From contig JAOPWI010000107.1 in NCBI GenBank assembly GCA_025965755.1, forward strand, positions 1-5,762: a DNA stretch of 5,762 nt. Direction: 5' to 3'. Within the stretch, counting starts at the first letter, position 1. Every line of letters begins with the position of its first letter. Origin of the DNA: Frankiales bacterium. Its GTDB lineage: Bacteria; Actinomycetota; Actinomycetes; Mycobacteriales; SCTD01. Made by a program: the position numbers and the translations under genes. Below, in pieces: positions 1 through 5,313 of this stretch. Under the pieces are notes generated by a model. The model saw only the letters and a list, made by a program, of their open reading frames with translations, made no database searches and had not been told where the DNA came from.

Positions 1-501
1 GCTCCACCGGATCTGGTTCACGGCCGGCGTCACCCCGGTCAGCTCGGTCAGCCGGTCCAGGCCGTCGAGCGAGTAGTTGCTCACGCCGACGTCGACGGCC
101 AGGCCCGCCTCCCGCGCCTGCAGGAACGCCCGCCACACGTCGGCGCCCACGCCGTCGTCCGGCGGGGCGTGGATGAGCCACAGGTCGACGCGGTCGGTCC
201 CGAGCGCCGCCAGGCTGGCGCGCAGGGTGTCGAGCGCCGCGTCCGCGCGACCGGGCCGGAACTTCGTCGTCACGAAGACCTCGTCGCGCGCGACGCCGCT
301 GGCGCGCAGCCCCTCGCCGACCTCGCGCTCGTTGCGATACATGGTCGCCGTGTCGAGGTGCCGGTAGCCGGCCTCGAGCGCCCAGCGGGTGGCGTCGGTC
401 GCCTGCTGGTCCTGGAGCTGCCAGGTGCCCAGGCCGAGCAGCGGCATGGCGGCACCGCTCGGAAGGGGGACGGCGCGGGGGGGAACGGTCATGCGGCCCA
501 T
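1..501 (-). CDS. Aldo/keto reductase, 3' end cut off by the window edge
   Basis: NAD(P)H-dependent oxidoreductase of the AKR superfamily ((beta/alpha)8 barrel, cytosolic), most like the 2,5-diketo-D-gluconate reductase group. The visible 167 residues hold the full catalytic tetrad, numbered from the ATG at 501: Asp50 and Tyr55 in HLDTATMY, Lys80 in VTTKF, His111 in LIHAP. Further marks are the N-terminal MPLLGLGTW strand, GVSNYS near residue 140 and NQIRWS at the cut. The usual family length is about 270-280 residues, so roughly 110 C-terminal residues, including the cofactor-clamping loop, lie outside. I chose the ATG at 501 because GAGG (507-510) sits 5 nt upstream on the minus strand; an in-frame ATG at 492 is the alternative and would shorten the protein by three residues. 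The gene is divergent from paaI with about 44 bp between them. Family is certain; substrate is unknown and nothing ties it to phenylacetate. Confidence 0.92.
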   Translation of the reverse strand, partial: MGRMTVPPRAVPLPSGAAMPLLGLGTWQLQDQQATDATRWALEAGYRHLDTATMYRNEREVGEGLRASGVARDEVFVTTKFRPGRADAALDTLRASLAALGTDRVDLWLIHAPPDDGVGADVWRAFLQAREAGLAVDVGVSNYSLDGLDRLTELTGVTPAVNQIRWS

Positions 502-506
502 CGTGC

Positions 507-510
507 CCTC
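507..510 (-). promoter_or_regulatory. Ribosome binding site of the aldo/keto reductase
   Basis: On the minus strand AAGAGGG precedes the ATG at 501, with core GAGG at 5-nt spacing. From the other possible ATG (492) the spacing would be 14 nt, so this site decides the start in favour of 501. Confidence 0.5.
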
Positions 511-519
511 TTGCTGTCC

Positions 520-534
520 GGCCCGGTCTGGGCC
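520..534. repeat. Short inverted repeat in the AKR/paaI divergent intergenic region
   Basis: GGCCC (520-524), loop GGTCT, GGGCC (530-534): a perfect 5-bp dyad in the middle of the roughly 44-bp gap between two divergent genes. It could be a regulator site or a chance GC-rich dyad; the arms are too short to decide. It does not resemble the PaaR-type operator at 1769-1784. Confidence 0.3.
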
Positions 535-545
535 ACTGTCCGCGG

Positions 546-953
546 GTGACCGGGGCGCAGGAGCAGGCGGACGCGATGTACGCGGGTGACACCGCCACCC
601 GCGCGCTCGGCATCGCCATCACCGACGTCGCTCCCGGCCGGGCCACCGCCAGGATGGCCGTGCGGGCGGACATGCTCAACGGCCACGGCATCTGCCACGG
701 CGGCTACCTGTTCCTGCTGGCCGACAGCGCCTTCGCGTTCGCCTGCAACACCCACGGGGTGCCCGTCGTGGCAGCCGGGGCGGACGTGTCCTTTCTGGCT
801 GCCGTCTTTCTCGGCGACGAGCTCGTGGCGACGGCCGAGGAGCGGGTGCTGCGGGGCCGGAGCGGGCTCTACGACGTGACGGTCCGCCGCGGCGAGGAGA
901 GCGTCGCGGAGTTCCGCGGCCGCAGCCGGCAGCTGCCCGTACGGCCGGCCTGA
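546..953 (+). CDS. paaI: PaaI, hydroxyphenylacetyl-CoA thioesterase (hotdog fold)
   Basis: 135-residue cytosolic thioesterase of the PaaI/4HBT hotdog family. The family hydrolyses ring-hydroxylated phenylacetyl-CoA and related CoA esters, releasing CoA when the PAA pathway stalls. The signature is unmistakable: MLNGHGICHGGYLF (43-56) followed by LADSAFAFACN, with Asn45, the HGG turn at 51-53 and Asp60 at the position of the catalytic acid in the family; FRGRS near residue 124 closes the fold. The N-terminus (EQADAMYAGDTATRALGI) aligns with the E. coli protein from its start, which supports GTG at 546 over the internal ATG at 576. There is no clear Shine-Dalgarno before 546. Unlike in many paa clusters, the gene stands apart from the paaABCDE operon, upstream of and convergent with paaR. 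It may be controlled separately, since no PaaR-type palindrome is visible upstream of it. Confidence 0.93.
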   Translation: MTGAQEQADAMYAGDTATRALGIAITDVAPGRATARMAVRADMLNGHGICHGGYLFLLADSAFAFACNTHGVPVVAAGADVSFLAAVFLGDELVATAEERVLRGRSGLYDVTVRRGEESVAEFRGRSRQLPVRPA

Positions 954-975
954 CCTGCGCGACCTGACGCCGGAC

Positions 976-1003
976 CCCGCTTCGCTCGACCGGGTGGAGC
1001 GGG
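976..1003 (+). terminator. Possible hairpin terminator after paaI
   Basis: CCCGCT (976-981) pairs with AGCGGG (998-1003). An alternative inner stem is CGCTC (983-987) with GAGCG (997-1001). It lies 22 nt after the paaI stop. There is no T-tract, which is common in actinobacteria but weakens the call. The rest of 954-1130 is GC-rich with other partial dyads (for example CGGGAC-C-GTCCCG at 1037-1049) and no supportable gene. Confidence 0.25.
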
Positions 1004-1102
1004 CCCCGCAGCGGGTGGGGGACCGGCGCGGTCGGTCGGGACCGTCCCGTGCGCCACGCCGCCGGCGGATGCTCCTGCGCACTGAGCAGGGGCGGCCGGG
1101 TG

Positions 1103-1140
1103 GCGCCGGGTCAGGGGACGCGAGGTGGCCTCACCGGCGC
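1103..1140 (-). terminator. Possible hairpin at the paaR 3' end
   Basis: GCGCCGG (1103-1109) and CCGGCGC (1134-1140) are perfect 7-bp complements around a 24-nt loop. The structure spans the paaR stop codon (1131-1133). A smaller stem, GGTG (1124-1127) with CACC (1132-1135), competes with it. There is no T-run and the loop is large, so this is only a weak terminator candidate for the minus-strand paaR transcript. Confidence 0.22.
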
Positions 1141-1718
1141 AGCCCCTCGAAGGCGAGCGCCACGATCCCGTCGCCCACGTCGGAGGCCGAGTGGGTGCCC
1201 GGGCGGTACCACTCGACGACGCCGTTGACCATGCCGAACAGCAGCCGGGAGACCAGCCGCGGGTCCAGATCGGCGCGCACATCGCCCTCGTCGATGGCGG
1301 CGCGGACCAGCGCGGACAGGCGCCGGTCGAACTCCCGCCGCCGCTCCAGCGCCCAGCGCTCCGCCTCGGTGTTGCCACGGACGCGGAGCAGCAGCGTGAC
1401 GTACGGCAGCTGGTCGGCGAGCACGTCGGCGCTGCGGCGCACGACGTGCTCCAGCCGGTCCACGGCTGGACCGGCGACCGGCTCGTCGAGGACGGCGAAC
1501 AGCGCGTCGACGGCCCGGGCGACCGCGAGGCGGAGCAGCTCCTCCTTGCCGGAGACGTGGTTGTAGATCGAGGATTTCGTCAGCCCGGTGGCCCGGGCGA
1601 GGTCCTCCATGCTGGTCGCGTCGTAGCCGCGGGCGTTGAACTCCTGCACCACGAGAGCCAGCAGCTCGTCCAGGCTGTGCCGCGCGGGGCGGCCCCGCCC
1701 GCGCGCCGTCACGGTCAT
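1131..1718 (-). CDS. paaR: PaaR, TetR-family repressor of phenylacetate catabolism
   Basis: 195-residue TetR-family transcription factor. The N-terminal helix-turn-helix is clear: LALVVQEFNARGYDATSMED followed by LARATGLTKSSIYNHVSGKEELL (about residues 17-62), preceded by a basic arm GRGRPARH. The C-terminal ligand domain ends LLFGMVNGVVEWYRPGTHSASD, a pattern I associate with actinobacterial PaaR-like proteins. PaaR of Thermus and Corynebacterium is known to repress paa genes and to release DNA when phenylacetyl-CoA is bound. That this protein does the same is inferred from its divergent position next to paaA and from the matching palindrome between them. The ATG at 1718 is chosen because the HTH arm begins right after it and TetR proteins are about 190-200 residues; the reading frame stays open upstream to 1829, but that extension would run through the promoter and operator. 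No good Shine-Dalgarno is visible. The gene is probably autoregulated. Confidence 0.87.
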   Translation of the reverse strand: MTVTARGRGRPARHSLDELLALVVQEFNARGYDATSMEDLARATGLTKSSIYNHVSGKEELLRLAVARAVDALFAVLDEPVAGPAVDRLEHVVRRSADVLADQLPYVTLLLRVRGNTEAERWALERRREFDRRLSALVRAAIDEGDVRADLDPRLVSRLLFGMVNGVVEWYRPGTHSASDVGDGIVALAFEGLRR

Positions 1719-1743
1719 GCCGCCGACCGTAACCCGGCCTTGA

Positions 1744-1762
1744 CGGCGGGGGAGTCCCGCCG
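1744..1762. repeat. Perfect 7-bp inverted repeat inside the promoter spacer
   Basis: CGGCGGG (1744-1750), loop GGAGT, CCCGCCG (1756-1762). It nearly fills the interval between the candidate -35 and -10 of paaA and lies beside the PaaR-type palindrome, which it does not resemble. It may be a second regulator site, a structure affecting transcription, or a chance dyad in GC-rich DNA. Confidence 0.4.
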
Positions 1763-1763
1763 G

Positions 1764-1769
1764 AATATA
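1764..1769 (-). promoter_or_regulatory. Candidate -10 of paaR (TATATT on the minus strand)
   Basis: Read on the minus strand, this patch is TATATT, five of six matches to TATAAT. The expected -35 zone (about 1787-1794) has no good match (GACGTG or CAGACG). Transcription would begin near 1757. The adjacent palindrome at 1769-1784 would fall between the -35 and -10 of paaR, as expected for autorepression. Confidence 0.42.
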
Positions 1770-1784
1770 CGAACGACCGTTCGT
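1769..1784. promoter_or_regulatory. PaaR-type operator palindrome
   Basis: ACGAACG (1769-1775), spacer AC, CGTTCGT (1778-1784) is a perfect inverted repeat with 7-bp arms. Its core (1770-1783) fits CNAACGNNCGTTNG, the operator form I recall for Thermus thermophilus PaaR, at every fixed position. An overlapping dyad, GAACGA with TCGTTC (1771-1786), adds further symmetry. It is the only such site I see in the window and lies over the expected paaA start point and in the paaR promoter spacer, so one bound repressor could silence both genes. Confidence 0.78.
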
Positions 1785-1793
1785 TCCACGTCT

Positions 1794-1798
1794 GGAGG
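1794..1798 (+). promoter_or_regulatory. Ribosome binding site of paaA
   Basis: GGAGG lies 5 nt before the GTG at 1804. This strong site fixes the paaA start, and it is the only strong one before paaA-paaD; paaB, paaC and paaD start by overlap with the preceding stop. Confidence 0.85.
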
Positions 1799-1803
1799 CG
1801 CTC

Positions 1804-2733
1804 GTGACCGCCGTCGTCCCAGCGCGCACCCCGGAGCAGGAGTTCCAGGACCGGATCGACGCCGACGACCGGGTGGAGCCGCGGGACTGGATGCCGGACG
1901 GCTACCGCAGGACGCTCGTCCGGCAGATCGCGCAGCACGCGCACTCCGAGATCATCGGCATGCAGCCGGAGGGCAACTGGATCACCCGCGCCCCGTCGCT
2001 GCGCCGCAAGGTGATCCTCGTGGCCAAGGTCCAGGACGAGGCGGGGCACGGCCTCTACCTGTACGGCGCGGCCGAGACGCTGGGCGCCGACCGCGACGAG
2101 CTGCTCGACATGCTGCACACCGGCCGGCAGAAGTACTCGACGATCTTCAACTACCCGACCACCAGCTGGGCCGACGTGGCGGCGATCGGCTGGCTCGTCG
2201 ACGGGGCCGCGATCATGAACCAGGTGCCGCTGACGCGCTGCTCGTACGGGCCGTACGCCCGCGCGATGACCCGGGTGTGCAAGGAGGAGAGCTTCCACCA
2301 GCGGCAGGGCTTCGAGGCGATGATGACCCTCTGCCACGGGACCGCGACCCAGAAGCGGATGGCCCAGGACGCCCTCGACCGGTGGTGGTGGCCGTCGCTG
2401 ATGATGTTCGGCCCCAACGACGACGCCAGCCCCCACAGCGCGCAGTCGATGGCCTGGGGCATCAAGCGCTTCTCCAACGACGAGCTGCGGCAGCGCTTCG
2501 TCGACGCGACCGTGCCGCAGGCGCAGTTCCTCGGGCTGACCGTCCCCGACCCGGACCTGCGCTGGGACGGGAAGCACTGGATCTCCGGCGCGATCGACTG
2601 GACCGAGTTCCAGACCGTGATGCGCGGCGACGGCCCGTGCAACCGCGAGCGCCTGCGCCACCGGGTCGCCGCGCACGAGGACGGCGCCTGGGTGCGCGAG
2701 GCGGCTGCTGCCTATGCGGACAAGCACCGGTGA
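1804..2733 (+). CDS. paaA: PaaA, catalytic di-iron subunit of phenylacetyl-CoA 1,2-epoxidase
   Basis: 309 residues, the same length as I recall for E. coli PaaA. It is the oxygenase subunit of the bacterial multicomponent monooxygenase that forms ring-1,2-epoxyphenylacetyl-CoA with O2 and electrons from PaaE. The ferritin-like four-helix carboxylate pattern is visible: Glu49 in AQHAHSEIIG, an ExxH at Glu79-His82 in KVQDEAGHGLYLYGAAE, and a second ExxH at Glu162-His165 in CKEESFHQRQGFE. Other family marks are PEGNWITRAPSL (55-66), YPTTSWAD (117-124), RWWWPSLMMFGPND (193-206) and a late DPDLRWD (249-255). The GTG start at 1804 is set by GGAGG 5 nt upstream and by the N-terminal EQEFQDRIDADDRVEPRDWMP. 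First gene of the operon; its stop overlaps the paaB start by 4 nt. Confidence 0.98.
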   Translation: MTAVVPARTPEQEFQDRIDADDRVEPRDWMPDGYRRTLVRQIAQHAHSEIIGMQPEGNWITRAPSLRRKVILVAKVQDEAGHGLYLYGAAETLGADRDELLDMLHTGRQKYSTIFNYPTTSWADVAAIGWLVDGAAIMNQVPLTRCSYGPYARAMTRVCKEESFHQRQGFEAMMTLCHGTATQKRMAQDALDRWWWPSLMMFGPNDDASPHSAQSMAWGIKRFSNDELRQRFVDATVPQAQFLGLTVPDPDLRWDGKHWISGAIDWTEFQTVMRGDGPCNRERLRHRVAAHEDGAWVREAAAAYADKHR

Positions 2734-3008
2734 GCCAGCCGCTGTGGGAGGTGTTCGTGCGCAGCAGGCGCGGGCTGTCGCACACCCACGTCGGCAGCCT
2801 GCGGGCGCCCGACGCCCACATGGCGCTGCGCCATGCGCGCGACGTCTACACCCGCCGCCAGGAGGGCGTCAGCATCTGGGTCGTTCCGGCCGCCGAGGTC
2901 GTCGCCAGCAGCCCGGACGAGAAGGACGCGTTCTTCGACCCGGCCGGCGACAAGCCCTACCGCCACCCGACCTTCTACACGGTGCCCGACGAGGTGCAGC
3001 ACCTGTGA
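2730..3008 (+). CDS. paaB: PaaB, small bridging subunit of phenylacetyl-CoA epoxidase
   Basis: 92 residues (about 95 in E. coli). PaaB does not catalyse; in the known complex it bridges PaaAC heterodimers and is needed for an active epoxidase. The sequence is conserved throughout: LWEVFVRSRRGLSHTHVGSL (5-24), MALRHARDVYTRRQEGVSIW (31-50), VVPAAEVVASSP, then FFDPAGDKPYRHPTFYTVPD (68-87). The start is the GTG at 2730, which shares GTGA with the paaA stop, implying translational coupling. The reading frame stays open far upstream (back to 1125), but that part is out-of-frame paaA and intergenic DNA with arginine- and proline-rich nonsense content, not a fusion. Confidence 0.97.
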   Translation: MSQPLWEVFVRSRRGLSHTHVGSLRAPDAHMALRHARDVYTRRQEGVSIWVVPAAEVVASSPDEKDAFFDPAGDKPYRHPTFYTVPDEVQHL

Positions 3009-3787
3009 CGGCGGTGCAGACCGACACCGACACCGCGGTGTACGCGCTGCGGCTCGGCGACGACGCGCTCGTGCTCGCGCAGCGGCTCTGCGAGTGGGCC
3101 GCGCGGGCGCCGCAGCTCGAGGAGGACGTCGCGCTGCTCAACCTCGCGCTCGACCTGCTCGGCCAGGCGCGCAGCCTGCTGACGCGCGCCGGCGAGCTCG
3201 CGGGCCCGGACCCGAACGGCACGGTCCGGACGGAGGACGACCTGGCCTACCTGCGCGACGAGCCGGAGTTCTGCAACGCCCTGCTGATGGAGGTCCAGAG
3301 CGGCGACTTCGGCCGCACCATGGCCCGCCAGCTGCTGGTCTCGGCCTGGCAGGTCCCGCTCTGGACCGCCCTGGCGGCGAGTGCCGACGAGGGCATCGCC
3401 GGGGTCGCCGGCAAGGCGGTCAAGGAGGCGGCCTACCACCTCGACCACGCCCGCAGCTGGGTGCTGCGGCTCGGCGACGGCACCGCGGAGTCGCACCGCC
3501 GCCTGCAGCAGGGGCTGGACGACGTCTGGCCGTACGCCGCCGAGCTGTTCGAGCGCGACGCCCTGCTGGACCGGCTGGTCGAGCGCGGGGTGGCCGCCGA
3601 CCCGGCGCTGCTCGAGCCGCAGTGGCGCGCCACCGTGCAGGCCGTCCTGGCCGAGGCGACGCTGACGGTGCCCGAGACGACCTGGCGCCCGACCGGCGGC
3701 CGCCGCGGGCAGCACCTCACCGGCTTCGGCTACCTGCTCGCCGAGCTGCAGCACCTGCACCGCAGCCACCCCGGCGCGACGTGGTGA
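3005..3787 (+). CDS. paaC: PaaC, structural subunit of phenylacetyl-CoA epoxidase
   Basis: 260 residues (E. coli about 248). PaaC pairs with PaaA to form the stable catalytic subcomplex; it has the same ferritin-like fold but is thought to be structural. Visible family segments: LGDDALVLAQRLCEWAARAP (17-36), LEEDVALLNLALDLLGQARS (38-57), YLRDEPEFCNALLMEVQSGDF (82-102), a central KEAAYHLDHARSWVLRLGDG (140-159), ESHRRLQQGLDDVWPYAAELF (162-182), and GRRGQHLTGFGYLLAELQHL (232-251). The GTG at 3005 overlaps the paaB stop in GTGA. The N-terminal TDTDTAVY stretch is slightly longer than in E. coli and acidic/threonine-rich; a later start would lose the overlap. No frameshift or missing segment is seen. 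Confidence 0.96.
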   Translation: MTAVQTDTDTAVYALRLGDDALVLAQRLCEWAARAPQLEEDVALLNLALDLLGQARSLLTRAGELAGPDPNGTVRTEDDLAYLRDEPEFCNALLMEVQSGDFGRTMARQLLVSAWQVPLWTALAASADEGIAGVAGKAVKEAAYHLDHARSWVLRLGDGTAESHRRLQQGLDDVWPYAAELFERDALLDRLVERGVAADPALLEPQWRATVQAVLAEATLTVPETTWRPTGGRRGQHLTGFGYLLAELQHLHRSHPGATW

Positions 3788-4239
3788 CCACGGTCCGCGA
3801 GGTGCTGGCCACGGTGACCGACCCGGAGCTCCCGGTGCTGACCCTCGAAGACCTCGGGGTGCTTCGCGAGGTGTCCGTCGACGGCGACGAGGTCACGGTG
3901 ACCGTCACGCCGACCTACTCCGGCTGCCCCGCGATGGACGAGATCCGCGCCGACATCACCGCGGCCCTCGCGCAGCACGGCTACCGGGCCACGGTCCGCA
4001 CGGTGCTGAGCCCGGCCTGGACGACGGACTGGATGAGCGAGGACGGCAAGCGCAAGCTGCGCGAGTTCGGCATCGCCCCGCCCGGTCCGGTGCTGCTGCA
4101 GATCGGCCGCCGGGTCTCGTGCCCGCAGTGCGGGTCGGCGGACACCGAGGAGATGGCGCGGTTCTCCTCGACCTCCTGCAAGGCGATGTGGCGCTGCCGG
4201 TCCTGTCGCGAGCCGTTCGAGCGCTTCAAGGAGCACTGA
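3784..4239 (+). CDS. paaD: PaaD, metal-centre maturation protein of the epoxidase system
   Basis: 151 residues. The N-terminal half is a MIP18/DUF59 domain (about 1-85) with VTDPELPVLTLEDLGVLREV and the hallmark VTPTYSGCPAMDEI, Cys48 being the conserved cysteine of this family in Fe-S assembly. The C-terminal extension carries four cysteines in a zinc-ribbon-like arrangement: Cys113 and Cys116 (CPQC), Cys132 (SCK) and Cys138/Cys141 (CRSC); that makes five when both of the last pair are counted, with Cys132, within STSCKAMW, conserved in PaaD. PaaD is not part of the purified epoxidase but is needed for activity in vivo, most likely for maturing the PaaE cluster or PaaA iron site. Of two adjacent GTGs (3781 and 3784) I chose 3784, because it reproduces the GTGA overlap seen at the two upstream junctions. 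Confidence 0.96.
   Translation: MTTVREVLATVTDPELPVLTLEDLGVLREVSVDGDEVTVTVTPTYSGCPAMDEIRADITAALAQHGYRATVRTVLSPAWTTDWMSEDGKRKLREFGIAPPGPVLLQIGRRVSCPQCGSADTEEMARFSSTSCKAMWRCRSCREPFERFKEH
4228..4233 (+). promoter_or_regulatory. Ribosome binding site of paaE
   Basis: AAGGAG inside the last codons of paaD lies 8 nt before the GTG at 4242. It sets the paaE start; here the stop and start do not overlap, so paaE has its own initiation signal, unlike paaB, paaC and paaD. Confidence 0.7.
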
Positions 4240-4241
4240 GC

Positions 4242-5297
4242 GTGGACGAGGCCGGCTTCCACCGACTCCGGGTCGGCGGCGTCGACCGGCTCACCGACGA
4301 CGCCGTGGCGGTCACCTTCGAGCTGCCGGACGCGCTGGCGCCGGTCTTCCGGCACCGGGCCGGGCAGCACCTGACGGTGCGCCGGCCGGGCAGCGACGCG
4401 CGCCGGACGTACTCGGTCTGCACCAGCGCCGTCACCGGGCCGCTGCGGGTGGCGGTGAAGCGGCTGGACGGCGGGCTGCTCTCGACCTGGCTGACCGACG
4501 GCCTGCGGCCCGGCGACGAGCTGGAGGTGCTGCCGCCGGCCGGCCGGTTCGGTCCTGCCGTCGACCCGGCGCGGCGCCGGCGCTACGGCCTGGTCGCCGC
4601 CGGGAGCGGCATCACCCCGCTGCTGTCGATCGCGGCCACCGTGCTGGACGTCGAGCCGCACAGCGAGGTGGTCCTGCTGTACGGCAACCGCACGACGGGC
4701 GACGTGATGTTCCTCGAGGAGCTGTCGGACCTGAAGGACCGCCACCCCACGCGGCTGGAGCTGCTGCACGTGCTGTCCGGCGAGGAGCAGGAGTCCGAGC
4801 TGCTGTCCGGCCGGCTCGACCGGCAGCGGCTGCAGCGCCTTGTGGCCACGCTCGTGCCGGTCGACGAGGTCGACGAGTGGTACCTCTGCGGCCCGTTTGC
4901 GCTGGTGACCGAGGCGCGCGAGGTGCTCCGGGAGGCCGGCGCGAGGCAGGTGCACGTGGAGCTCTTTCACGCCGCCGCGCCGCCGCCGCGTCCGCCGCGT
5001 CCGCCCGGCCAGGCGGTCGCCACGTCGACCGTGATCGCCACGCTGCACGGCCGCACCAGCACGGTCGCGGTCGAGCGCGACGGCCAGCCGGTGCTGGACG
5101 CGGTCCTCGCCGTGCGCCCGGACGCGCCCTTCGCGTGCAAGGGCGGCGTGTGCGGCACCTGCCGGGCACGCGTCGTGGAGGGCGCCGTCGCGATGGACGT
5201 CAACTACGCCCTGGAGCCCGACGAGCTGGCCGCCGGCGTGGTGCTCACCTGCCAGGCGCACCCGACGACCGACCGGGTCCGGCTCGCGTTCCTGTAG
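4242..5297 (+). CDS. paaE: PaaE, FAD/[2Fe-2S] reductase of phenylacetyl-CoA epoxidase
   Basis: 351 residues (E. coli about 356). PaaE transfers electrons from NAD(P)H through FAD and a plant-type [2Fe-2S] cluster to the PaaA di-iron site. Domains in order: an FAD-binding barrel (1-105) with FRHRAGQHLTVRRPG and the flavin motif RTYSVC (55-60); a nucleotide-binding domain (about 110-245) with AAGSGITPLLSI (119-130), LLYGNRTTGDVMFLEEL and WYLCGPFALV (213-222); a proline-rich linker (247-255); and a C-terminal ferredoxin domain with ligands Cys299, Cys304 and Cys307 in FACKGGVCGTCRARVVEG and Cys337 in LTCQAHP. All four cluster cysteines are present. The start at GTG 4242 follows the paaD stop by 2 nt and has AAGGAG at 8-nt spacing. 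Last gene of the operon; the convergent S51 gene ends 3 bp away. Confidence 0.97.
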   Translation: MDEAGFHRLRVGGVDRLTDDAVAVTFELPDALAPVFRHRAGQHLTVRRPGSDARRTYSVCTSAVTGPLRVAVKRLDGGLLSTWLTDGLRPGDELEVLPPAGRFGPAVDPARRRRYGLVAAGSGITPLLSIAATVLDVEPHSEVVLLYGNRTTGDVMFLEELSDLKDRHPTRLELLHVLSGEEQESELLSGRLDRQRLQRLVATLVPVDEVDEWYLCGPFALVTEAREVLREAGARQVHVELFHAAAPPPRPPRPPGQAVATSTVIATLHGRTSTVAVERDGQPVLDAVLAVRPDAPFACKGGVCGTCRARVVEGAVAMDVNYALEPDELAAGVVLTCQAHPTTDRVRLAFL

Positions 5298-5313
5298 CGG
5301 CTACCAGAGCGAG
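5283..5313. terminator. Bidirectional hairpin over the paaE and S51 stop codons
   Basis: Inner stem: CTGTAG (5292-5297) with CTAC-C-AG (5301-5307, one bulged C) around loop CGG. Outer stem: CTCGC (5283-5287) with GCGAG (5309-5313). The paaE TAG (5295-5297) pairs directly with the complement of the S51 TAG (5301-5303). There is no T-run. Being symmetric, it would form in both transcripts; termination function is inferred only from position. Confidence 0.38.

Larger units (their letters stand above)
1740..1769 (+). promoter_or_regulatory. Candidate paaA promoter (-35 TTGACG, -10 AATATA)
   Basis: TTGACG (1740-1745) matches the sigma-70-type -35 at five of six positions. The only AT-rich patch of the region, GAATATA (1763-1769), follows at 17-18 nt and provides a -10, although each hexamer matches TATAAT at only about three positions. 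Transcription would start near 1775, inside the palindrome at 1769-1784, giving a leader of roughly 29 nt with a good ribosome site. This is a prediction by eye. Confidence 0.5.

Noticed and set aside
1037..1049. CGGGAC-C-GTCCCG dyad between paaI and paaR as an operator or terminator
   Set aside because: Short arms, a 1-nt centre that forces a weak hairpin, and no promoter beside it; such dyads are expected by chance in DNA this GC-rich.
1719..1829. N-terminal extension of PaaR up to 1829
   Set aside because: It would translate the promoter, operator and paaA ribosome site, has no family similarity, and would place 37 residues before the basic arm of the TetR DNA-binding domain.
1111..2727. 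A 538-residue open frame on the minus strand opposite paaA and overlapping paaR
   Set aside because: It is antisense to the well-conserved paaA and out of frame with the clear TetR protein. The composition is low-complexity (Arg, Ala, Val, Gly), as expected of a shadow frame in GC-rich DNA.
1125..3008. A 627-residue open frame ending in PaaB, which looks like a fusion
   Set aside because: Only the last 92 residues match a family. The upstream part runs antisense through paaR, across the operator, and out of frame through paaA. PaaB is normally a separate small protein and has a coupled GTG start at 2730.
2833..4239. A 468-residue open frame ending in PaaD
   Set aside because: The portion before 3784 is a shadow of paaB and paaC with Arg/Ala/Pro-rich nonsense content. 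The real PaaD domain begins at the overlapping GTG.
3981..5261. A 426-residue minus-strand open frame opposite paaD and paaE
   Set aside because: No recognisable motif, skewed composition, and fully antisense to two conserved genes with correct codon-position GC.
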